Origin: Rossellomorea aquimaris
GTDB lineage: Bacteria; Bacillota; Bacilli; Bacillales; Bacillaceae_B
Reading direction: 5' to 3'
Assembly (NCBI RefSeq): GCF_020171925.1
Contig: NZ_JAIVAR010000002.1
Coordinates: 701,971-765,970, forward strand
Length of the DNA: 64,000 nt
Shown here: positions 57,769-64,000 of the stretch, one piece after another
Layout: every line of letters begins with the position of its first letter
How positions within the stretch are numbered: position 1 is the stretch's first letter
Position numbers and translations under genes: made by a program
The notes under the pieces: generated by a model
Told to the model about the DNA's origin: nothing
Databases searched by the model: none
The model's input: the letters and a program-made list of their open reading frames with translations, nothing else

Positions 57769-58077
57769 AAAAAACCCCCCTCTTATAAAATTGATGTATC
57801 GTTCAACTTCGTCTTATGTAAGTTCATTTCACTTTCAGTTTGATCCACTCTCACAGTATGCCCGGATTGCTTGACCTAAAGAGCATTATATCGTAAAAAA
57901 ACATCACTTGCATTACTCAGGTATCCACCCTTCAACAATTGTCATTTTCGTATTAAATATGTAGAAACGCGGTCGATAAACGTGAAATTTCTTCGAATTT
58001 TTTTCTCATTCCTCGTTCATTGTACCGAATAGTTTTGGTCAATTTGGACAATCCTATCCATAAGGTGGTGATGAAAT

Positions 58078-58347
58078 TTGAAAAGAAAGACCGTTGCATT
58101 CACAACGATTTTATTCGCATTCATTGGATGGGGATGGTTGGTTGAATCGCAGGATCGTTTCAATCGGGGGATCTTTGAGATTGACGACCCGGCTACCCAG
58201 AACCTACAGCCTGTCACATATGACAGTGAAAACGAAATAGAAGAAGTGCAGGCATCTCAACAGCGAACCCGTCAGCCCTTTAGATCAAGGGAATATATCC
58301 GGATTGTCCCGTCCAGATCCTTACAAACGGAAGAAATTATCGAATGA
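58078..58347 (+). CDS. Small anchored protein, uncharacterised
   Basis: This 89-residue protein has one N-terminal hydrophobic segment (KRKTVAFTTILFAFIGWGWL) that is a signal anchor or signal peptide, then a hydrophilic, Gln/Glu/Arg-rich tail outside the membrane. The start is TTG 58078 behind GGTGGTGAT. It lies divergent from mrpA. A hairpin with a T run (58345-58384) follows. No family is recognised. Confidence 0.6.
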   Translation: MKRKTVAFTTILFAFIGWGWLVESQDRFNRGIFEIDDPATQNLQPVTYDSENEIEEVQASQQRTRQPFRSREYIRIVPSRSLQTEEIIE

Positions 58348-58384
58348 CTGTCTCTTTCATGTCCGCATGGGGGAGGCAGTTTTT
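58345..58384 (+). terminator. Terminator of the small anchored protein gene
   Basis: ACTGTCTC..TCATG and CATGGGGGAGGCAGT pair with several G-U pairs and lead into T residues. Confidence 0.65.
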
Positions 58385-58536
58385 TGATGGTTCTTTTTTC
58401 AAATGTGCTTTGTCGGAGAATGGAGGAGGTCCGACAAATTGCCCAAGGGTCCCTAATACATACCCTTTTCAAGACAACCATAAACGATTATGATAAAAGT
58501 GCTGCATGGAATCCATCGTTATGGGAGAGTTATCAA

Positions 58537-59112
58537 TTGAAGAATACATATTTAACAAGCTACTTGCCTCTGTTTTCCATCCTTTTGTTCAGCCTGACGT
58601 TTTCTGTCTACGGGGTGGACGTGTTTGTAGACCTTTTCAAGAAAATTGGCGTGTACCCTGGTATGCGTGAATTTTTATCCGATATCGAACTGAAATTCGT
58701 ATTATTGATCCTCTTGATGATTGTCTTCTTCATGGTATTTGCTGCCTTGAAGCTCATCGCGGAGACCATCAATGGAGTGTCCATGCTTTTCTTCTCTAAG
58801 GAATCGGAAGGACAGCTTTATAATCGCGTGAGGTCAGGATCCATGATTTATTTCATCGGGGGAATTGCGTCTGCAGTCAGTCTCAAATCCTTCATCGGAT
58901 TAGTGGCCATCTTTGCGCTCACCTCCATTGTTTATTTTGTCTATTTTGTCTATAAAATCAGCGTCACGGTATCCAAAGCCGGTATCATCGGAGTGATCAG
59001 CCTGCAGCTGTTCACATGGTCATCCCTGTTCATGACGATCTTTTTTATACTATTGAAATTATATAACGGCGTCATGGCCAGCCTGCCGATCATGTCGAAG
59101 GTGAAGCTGTAA
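58537..59112 (+). CDS. yufK: DUF5366 membrane protein YufK
   Basis: YufK (191 residues) has about five helices and the family blocks MKNTYLT.YLPLFSILLFS and MVFAALKLIAETI...LLFFSKESEG. The start is TTG 58537, 7 bases after GGGAGAG. It matches the B. subtilis N-terminus MKNTYLTGYFPL; an upstream ATG would add 51 unmatched residues. The function is unknown. It lies in the B. subtilis position between mrp and pbpD, although yuxK is missing. Confidence 0.85.
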   Translation: MKNTYLTSYLPLFSILLFSLTFSVYGVDVFVDLFKKIGVYPGMREFLSDIELKFVLLILLMIVFFMVFAALKLIAETINGVSMLFFSKESEGQLYNRVRSGSMIYFIGGIASAVSLKSFIGLVAIFALTSIVYFVYFVYKISVTVSKAGIIGVISLQLFTWSSLFMTIFFILLKLYNGVMASLPIMSKVKL

Positions 59113-59249
59113 GTGATGGGTGAGGAGGAGTATGAAACGTTGTTTTGTACTCTTTTTTTGTATTGGTGGGGCGTTGAGTTGGGTGTGGGCGTGATTGGGG
59201 GTGTGAGTCTGATTGACTGATTGACGGTGTTTGTCGGATGATCTTGGAT

Positions 59250-59510
59250 TCGAACATAAAAAGGGGATTTCGCACATAAGTGGTTTGGGTTCGCACATAA
59301 AAAGGAGAATTCGCACATAAGTGGTTAGGGTTCGCACATAAAAAGGGGATTTCGCACATAAGTGGTTTGGGTTCGCACATAAAAAGGGGATTTCGCACAT
59401 AAGTGGTTTTGTGTTCGAGCATAAAAGGTGATTTTCGAGCATAACTCGTTTAGGTTCGAGCATAAAAAGGAGAATATCGAGCATAAATCCTTTCAGTTCG
59501 AGCATAAAAA
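59250..59510 (+). repeat. Thirteen-copy phased repeat array, core TTCGCACATAA then TTCGAGCATAA
   Basis: Core starts are 59250, 59270, 59291, 59311, 59332, 59352, 59373, 59393, 59415, 59435, 59456, 59477 and 59498, steps of 20 or 21 bases with one 22. Two spacers alternate, AAAAAGGGGAT and AGTGGTTTGGG, giving a 41-bp dimer repeated about four times. The core changes to TTCGAGCATAA from 59415. 59161-59220 has 29 G and 4 C; 59761-59860 has 45 C and 2 G. It lies in the convergent spacer 59113-59895 after yufK; no gene there is supported. Confidence 0.93.
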
Positions 59511-59895
59511 CGCAACACGCCCTCAATGCCCTTATGAAATGAGAATTCTGTGTGTAAAACGTTAGGTGCCGCACACAAAAAGGCGGATCTGCGCAGAAAT
59601 CATGGGGTGCCTGGAACAAATAAGAATGGCACACACATATATCGATGGAGGAAACGCCAAAATCGTGAGAAATCCGCCACCTATCGGGACACCAGGCACA
59701 ATCTGTGCATTCAGCACGCCATCGTCATCGTTACCCCACACAAATTGAAAATACCAATCCTACTTCTTGAAACCTCCAATCATAAACCAGTTTTATCTCC
59801 ACTCCCACATCATATAACCCCCACACCCAATCCCACCAATCCCTACCCACCACTCCCCAAAACAAAAAAAGCACCCGGAGATAAACCTCCGAGCG

Positions 59896-61746
59896 CTATT
59901 CCATGATTGCCTGCCATATTTTATGACTTGGACGTAGTCTTTCGATTCCGCTCATGTCCTGAGGGATGTCGTGGCCGACCCAGACCCCGGTCGTATAGAG
60001 ATCCGTGAGTCCCATCACCCAGTAGTCGTGATATTGGTTGGTCGTGCCCGTTTTGATCCCGACATACGGCCTTGAGACGTAGGCGGCTTTTCCTGTACCG
60101 TCGGAAGCGGCATTTGCGAGCATTTGCCTCATTTTTGATGTGGTGTCATCCGACCAGACCTGTCCTCGTTTCTGTTTCCATTCATATAAGATTTTCCCGC
60201 TGCTACCCTTCACATTTATGATGGCATGAGATTTTTCATACGTTCCATCGACGAAGGAAGTATATGCATCCGTCATTTCAAGGGGACTGACACCGTAAGT
60301 GAATCCCCCGACCGCCGCCGCGTAGGTGCGGTCTTCTTTTGTCAGTTTTTCAAACGAAAAGGCGGAAAGTTCATTGAAGGCATTGTCAATCCCGACCTTT
60401 TCCATCAAACGGAGCGCAGCGGCATTATATGATTGGGACATTGACCGGGTCATGGTGACGGTTCCCGGCTGTGCGCCTCCATAGTTTACCGGACAGTAGT
60501 TTCCGATGCAGTACCGGTTCGCATTCACTTCTTCGTAAATGGATGACTTGAACTTATCCAGGTACGGGGCATAGACGAGCAGAGGTTTAATGGAAGAACC
60601 CGGCTGTCTGTATGCTTGGAAGGCATGATTGAAATTATACTTCCTATAATCCGTTCCACCTGTCAGTGCGGCGATCCTTCTTGTTTTGTTATCGATGGTG
60701 ACGGATGCCCCTTGCAGCTGCTGCCCCTTAAGGGTTGCATTGACGGCTTCCACGCTTTTTTGCTGAAGTGAAGGATCAAGTGCCGTACTGATTTTCACCC
60801 CTGAAGAGATCACGCTTTCCACCCGTTGGTCAAGTTTTTCGATGATTTTCTCTTTTTCCTGTGGGGAACCGGCTTTTTCAAGTTGAGCCTCGTAGCCTTC
60901 ATTCAGGGAAATCAGTTCCTTCAATTCTTGTTCCACATAGAACGCATAGTCAGGGTATCGGTCGATCCGTTTGCGGATATTCAACTTGATCGGCACTTTT
61001 TTTAGCTTGTCCGCTTCTTCTTTTGACATCTTTTCGGTGTTGACGAGAATATCCAGCAACCGTTCCTGACGCACCTTTGTCTGATCGAAGTGATCGAGCG
61101 GATCATACTTACCCGGATTATTCGGGATCGAGGCCAGGAAGGCTAATTCTGCTTTGTTCAAGTCTGAAACATTTTTTTGAAAATAATATTGCGAGGCCGT
61201 TTCGATTCCATACACACCGTTGCTGAAATAAATCACATTGAGGTACAGCTCCAATATCTCATCTTTTGATAGGGAGCTTTCAATTTCATGTGCATAGAAC
61301 AGCTCGGTCAATTTACGATTATATGTCTTTTCCTGACCCAGATACAGGTTTCGGGCCAGCTGCTGGGTAATTGTGCTTCCTCCCTGCTGGATATGGGTGA
61401 AGACCAAATTCTTCACCACTGCCCTCAGGATGGCACCTGCATCGAATCCGACATGCTCGTAGAAATGCTGATCTTCCGATGCGACCAGGATTTCCTTCAC
61501 GAATGGAGGGATGTTCTCGTCATCCGCATACAATCGGAACGGGCGGTTCACCTCTGAAAAAACGTTTCCGTCTTTATCCAGCAGCAGGCTGGTCTTGTTT
61601 AGGTCCAACTGATCTGCATTCACGGCGTTTTGGAGTTCTTCCTGAAACACCTGGGCCCGGTCGGCTTCCTCGGTGGTGAAGAAGAGCGTTATGAAAAACA
61701 ACGCCATGAAGCCGAACACTGTTAGAAATCCTGCAAACACTCTCAT
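59896..61746 (-). CDS. pbpD: Class A penicillin-binding protein PbpD (PBP4-type)
   Basis: PbpD (616 residues; B. subtilis 624) is a bifunctional glycosyltransferase/transpeptidase. It has an N-terminal membrane anchor (residues ~5-25), a GT51 domain with catalytic E91 (EDQHFYEH) and GGSTITQQLARN (122-133), and a transpeptidase domain with S384-x-x-K387 (GSSIKPL), S439-Y-N441 and K565-TGT. All catalytic motifs are intact. It is the yuxJ neighbour as in B. subtilis, 17 bases away. Confidence 0.93.
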   Translation of the reverse strand: MRVFAGFLTVFGFMALFFITLFFTTEEADRAQVFQEELQNAVNADQLDLNKTSLLLDKDGNVFSEVNRPFRLYADDENIPPFVKEILVASEDQHFYEHVGFDAGAILRAVVKNLVFTHIQQGGSTITQQLARNLYLGQEKTYNRKLTELFYAHEIESSLSKDEILELYLNVIYFSNGVYGIETASQYYFQKNVSDLNKAELAFLASIPNNPGKYDPLDHFDQTKVRQERLLDILVNTEKMSKEEADKLKKVPIKLNIRKRIDRYPDYAFYVEQELKELISLNEGYEAQLEKAGSPQEKEKIIEKLDQRVESVISSGVKISTALDPSLQQKSVEAVNATLKGQQLQGASVTIDNKTRRIAALTGGTDYRKYNFNHAFQAYRQPGSSIKPLLVYAPYLDKFKSSIYEEVNANRYCIGNYCPVNYGGAQPGTVTMTRSMSQSYNAAALRLMEKVGIDNAFNELSAFSFEKLTKEDRTYAAAVGGFTYGVSPLEMTDAYTSFVDGTYEKSHAIINVKGSSGKILYEWKQKRGQVWSDDTTSKMRQMLANAASDGTGKAAYVSRPYVGIKTGTTNQYHDYWVMGLTDLYTTGVWVGHDIPQDMSGIERLRPSHKIWQAIME

Positions 61747-61763
61747 ACTTCCACTCTACTTTA

Positions 61764-62987
61764 CTAGTAATCTTGATTCACATGACCGTCTACTTCTGAA
61801 TGTTTGATACTCCACCATAATAATCCAAATGCCCCCAAGAATAAAGCACCTGTTACATAAAAAACGGAAGAAATCCCAATATATCCTGAGACTGTCCCTC
61901 CGAATACCGGGCCGATCACGTTTCCAAGAAAGCGGAAGCTCTGATTGTACCCGAGGACCTCACCCTGCATGCTAAGAGGGGCTTCCTGGCGGATATAGGC
62001 AGTCACACACGGGATCATGCCCCCGATGCTGATCCCGAACAGGAATCGAAGCAGTACGAGCTGCCAAAGTTCGGTTACAAGCGCTTGCGGGACGATCAGG
62101 ATGGAGGCAAGTACCAATAAGATCGATAGGACTTTCTCATATCCGATTTGATCACCGAGCTTACCCCATTGCCTTGTGGCGATAAAGTTTCCGAATCCTG
62201 TTGCCGAAAAGGCCAGGCCAGCAAGGAATGCAAGATTCGTCGATGAAGTGAGCTCATCCACATAGAGTGCGAGCAGCGGCTGGATGCTGAAATTTGCGAC
62301 CTGTATGAGTAAGGATAGAATGATCACCGTCACAAGAAGTTTATGACTGATGATGTGCTGAAGCACCTGCTTGCTTGTATATTTGTTTTGCTTATTCCTC
62401 TGTGCATCGTCCCTCTGTTCATCGATGCCGAACAGGACAACGGTTGCTGCAATCGCAATCGAAATTGCAGTCAGGATAAAGGTATAAGAAAAACCAACAT
62501 GATCAGCAAGAATCCCCCCGATGACAGGTCCGAATAATCCGCCTGACACGGTACCCATTTGCAAGGTGCCCAATATTTTTCCTGCTTCCTCCTTGGAAGT
62601 CTGTGAAGAGATGAGCGCCATGGAGGTGGGAATGAAACCTGTGACGGCACCCATGATCATCCGAAGAATGAACAGCCCGTGAACGGACTCCATGAACCCC
62701 ATTAAAAAGATCGACGTTGCAATTCCATACCCCGTGATCAGAAGGATGGGTTTATACCCATGTCGGTCCCCGAATCTGCCCCATAGTGGGGATATGAAGA
62801 ATGCGGTCAGGAACGTGATGCCGAAGACGAACCCGGACCAACGTTGTACATAAGCTTCACTGTAATCCCCAAAGGTCTCGATATAAAGGGATAGGAAGGG
62901 GAGGACCATGGTGGCACTGGCAGCCACTAAAAAATTCGCCACGACCATAATGATAAGATTCTTTTTTTCTATTGAAATGATGAACAC
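61764..62987 (-). CDS. yuxJ: MFS exporter YuxJ
   Basis: YuxJ (about 404-407 residues) is a 12-helix MFS drug-efflux-type transporter: SPLWGRFGDRHGYKP is motif A, and RMIMGAVTGFIPTSMALISS and GPVIGGILADHVGFSYTFIL are further hallmarks. The gene order kapD-yuxJ-pbpD is conserved with B. subtilis. GTG 62987 overlaps its own Shine-Dalgarno AGAAGG, whereas an ATT codon at 62978 (SIEKKNLIIMVV) lies 8 bases after it, so the true start may be AUU. The substrate is unknown. Confidence 0.85.
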   Translation of the reverse strand: MFIISIEKKNLIIMVVANFLVAASATMVLPFLSLYIETFGDYSEAYVQRWSGFVFGITFLTAFFISPLWGRFGDRHGYKPILLITGYGIATSIFLMGFMESVHGLFILRMIMGAVTGFIPTSMALISSQTSKEEAGKILGTLQMGTVSGGLFGPVIGGILADHVGFSYTFILTAISIAIAATVVLFGIDEQRDDAQRNKQNKYTSKQVLQHIISHKLLVTVIILSLLIQVANFSIQPLLALYVDELTSSTNLAFLAGLAFSATGFGNFIATRQWGKLGDQIGYEKVLSILLVLASILIVPQALVTELWQLVLLRFLFGISIGGMIPCVTAYIRQEAPLSMQGEVLGYNQSFRFLGNVIGPVFGGTVSGYIGISSVFYVTGALFLGAFGLLWWSIKHSEVDGHVNQDY

Positions 62988-63237
62988 CTTCTCATATGCT
63001 ATTTATTTCGTATTACTAAATATATTTTATAGAAGTTTGGGTGGGGAGTCCACCGAAGGAGATTTTTTTGACGATTGTTAAACGGAATAGTCATATTTCC
63101 ATGATGGAACATGATATACTATAAGAATAGGAATTATGTACACATCTTTCTTCAGCGTGTGCATAAACTCGTTCGTTTTTCAGCTATGATTCTACCAAGA
63201 ATAAATTGGGGCTGTACAAGATTGAGGAGGGAGTTAC

Positions 63238-63858
63238 GTGGTTAAAGCAAAGCAGCTTGTGTTCATTGACTTTGAGTTTTCAATGCCGGAACGACATCGG
63301 GTCCCAAAAGGCTTTTTCCCTGAAATCATCGAAGCAGGAGTGGTGGTGGTTCAGAATGGGAAAGTGTCAGATACGTTTTCGACTTATGTAAAACCATCTG
63401 CCTTCCCCAAACTAACCAATCGATGCAAGCGATTCTTATCAATCACACAGGATAAAGTTGACGAAGGCATCTCCTTCCGGACACTCATCGATTATTTTAA
63501 TGGACTTAATGAAAAGGGGATCGAGAAGGTCGTGACTTGGGGGAATATGGATATGAAAGTATTGAGGGATAATTGTGCCTATGCTGGCGCAGCCTTTCCG
63601 TTTCAAGCCCAATTTGTCGACTTATCGATGGAATATAAACGGTTTTTCGGTGACCAGAACCAAACAGGCTTATGGAAGGCCGTCCAGGAATACGGAAGGG
63701 AAGGGGTAGGAAAGCATCATAAAGCATTGGATGACGCGATGACCACCCATCATATTTATAACCTTGTCGAAAAAGATAAAAAGTATCTCGACAAAGCTGA
63801 ACCAACCACCATCGGTGATCGAATCGATTTAAGCAAGCTTTATAATCAGCTTGCTTGA
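63238..63858 (+). CDS. kapD: Exonuclease-family sporulation inhibitor KapD
   Basis: KapD (206 residues) is a DEDD 3'-5' exonuclease-fold protein that inhibits the KinA pathway to sporulation in B. subtilis. The first motif is D11-F-E13 in FIDFEFSMP. The later W-GNMD and HKALDDAMTTHHIY motifs provide the remaining acidic residues and histidine, so the nuclease site looks intact. The start is GTG 63238, 5 bases behind GAGGAGGGAG. A hairpin overlapping its stop is truncated by the IS next to it. Confidence 0.9.
   Translation: MVKAKQLVFIDFEFSMPERHRVPKGFFPEIIEAGVVVVQNGKVSDTFSTYVKPSAFPKLTNRCKRFLSITQDKVDEGISFRTLIDYFNGLNEKGIEKVVTWGNMDMKVLRDNCAYAGAAFPFQAQFVDLSMEYKRFFGDQNQTGLWKAVQEYGREGVGKHHKALDDAMTTHHIYNLVEKDKKYLDKAEPTTIGDRIDLSKLYNQLA
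63831..63856 (+). terminator. Possible kapD hairpin lacking a T run
   Basis: AAGCAAGCT and AGCTTGCTT pair around TTATAATC but are followed by GAGTATAG, not T residues. An IS end begins about 15 bases later, so the original T run may have been displaced. Confidence 0.45.
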
Positions 63859-63871
63859 GTATAGAAAAACG

Positions 63872-64000
63872 TGCCCATTCCGGTGCTTACCCCCGGAAGT
63901 TAGAGTTTTATTATGCAGCTGAATGGCTGGAGTGAGTTCGGTATTCGACAGGACTCATCCCAGCCAATTTTTCTTTTGACCGGTCATGATTGTACCAGTG
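63872..64000 (-). mobile_element. End of an IS3-family insertion sequence
   Basis: The transposase end (63911-64000) is followed by a G/C-rich run with CTTCCGGGGGTAAGCACCGG on the minus strand and GGGCA at about 63872, a plausible terminal inverted repeat. The rest of the element lies beyond the window, and the boundary is inferred. Confidence 0.7.
63911..64000 (-). CDS. IS3-family transposase OrfB, C-terminal fragment
   Basis: The last 29 residues read HWYNHDRSKEKLAGMSPVEY then RTHSSHSAA and stop. YN..R.K..LAGMSP.EYR is the typical C-terminus of IS3-family OrfB (DDE) transposases. The rest of the gene is outside the window, so activity cannot be judged. Confidence 0.85.
   Translation of the reverse strand, partial: HWYNHDRSKEKLAGMSPVEYRTHSSHSAA

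Noticed and set aside
59050..59640. Long open frames on the minus strand through the 59.4-kb array, with Cys/Tyr-rich repeated peptides
   Set aside because: The array's 41-bp dimer is not a multiple of three, so the reading frame rotates and the open frames arise only because the repeat lacks stops. There is no ribosome site or codon bias.
59550..59906. Open plus-strand frame after the 59.4-kb array
   Set aside because: It lies in extreme C/A-rich sequence with almost no G, has no Shine-Dalgarno, and runs into the pbpD stop region. Composition explains it.

Overview
The window is chromosomal DNA from a low-to-mid GC, endospore-forming Bacillaceae. Gene content and order follow the B. subtilis metNPQ-yurZ-suf, yun, yut, yum, yui, mrp and pbpD-yuxJ-kapD neighbourhood. 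Sporulation genes (yunB, lytH, yutC, yutH, kapD), Gram-positive terminators and frequent TTG/GTG starts agree. A Rossellomorea- or marine Bacillus-like species is my guess, not something the sequence proves.

Layout. 0-3.8 kb: an SCP2-like gene, then a SAM-riboswitch-controlled methionine importer (metN-metP-metQ) and yurZ. 4.0-4.3 kb: a stand-alone small gene with an apparent AUU start. 4.5-9.8 kb: the SUF iron-sulfur operon sufCDSUB. 10.2-16 kb: yunF-E-D-C, an HD-GYP protein and yunB. 16.2-22.5 kb is an accessory stretch: a lysine riboswitch with an NhaC-family (probably lysine) transporter, a HIT protein, a flavin amine oxidase and an NSS amino-acid transporter with its 35-residue small subunit. 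22.6-36.2 kb: lytH, lipA, yutC-yutH, a dehydrogenase, NifU-type yutI, yuzD, yutJ, yuzB, a VOC protein and a DUF2225 protein. 36.5-41.4 kb: yutM (A-type Fe-S carrier), an NAD(P)-binding protein, a PaiB-like flavoprotein, ferredoxin-NADP reductase yumC and NADH dehydrogenase yumB. 42-49 kb: Nudix, yuiA-B-C, a cobalamin-binding-like protein, yuiD, leucyl aminopeptidase and yuiF. 49-51 kb: small low-complexity genes and a cluster of palindromic repeats. 51-57.8 kb: yuxO, a YdaT-like protein and the complete Mrp Na+/H+ antiporter operon. 58-64 kb: yufK, pbpD, yuxJ, kapD, and the end of an IS3-family element running off the right edge.

Functional themes are sulfur and Fe-S metabolism (methionine uptake, SUF, NifU and A-type carriers, lipoyl synthase), NADH/NADPH flavoenzymes, Na+-coupled transport (NhaC family, NSS, YuiF, Mrp) and sporulation or cell-wall functions.

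The most unusual content is intergenic. Four separate spacers (9.9, 36.4, 41.7 and 59.4 kb) hold arrays of a short conserved core repeated at a nearly fixed period: 20 bp in two, alternating 20/21 bp in one, exactly 25 bp in one. In all four the plus strand is G-rich or G/T-rich on the left and C/A-rich on the right, whatever the orientation of the flanking genes. Two arrays 49 kb apart share the core TTCGCACATA. I know of no described element with this architecture, and it is the best candidate here for an undescribed system. A second theme is a family of ~120-bp palindromic repeats at several stages of decay, one copy of which is split by a different 123-bp hairpin element.
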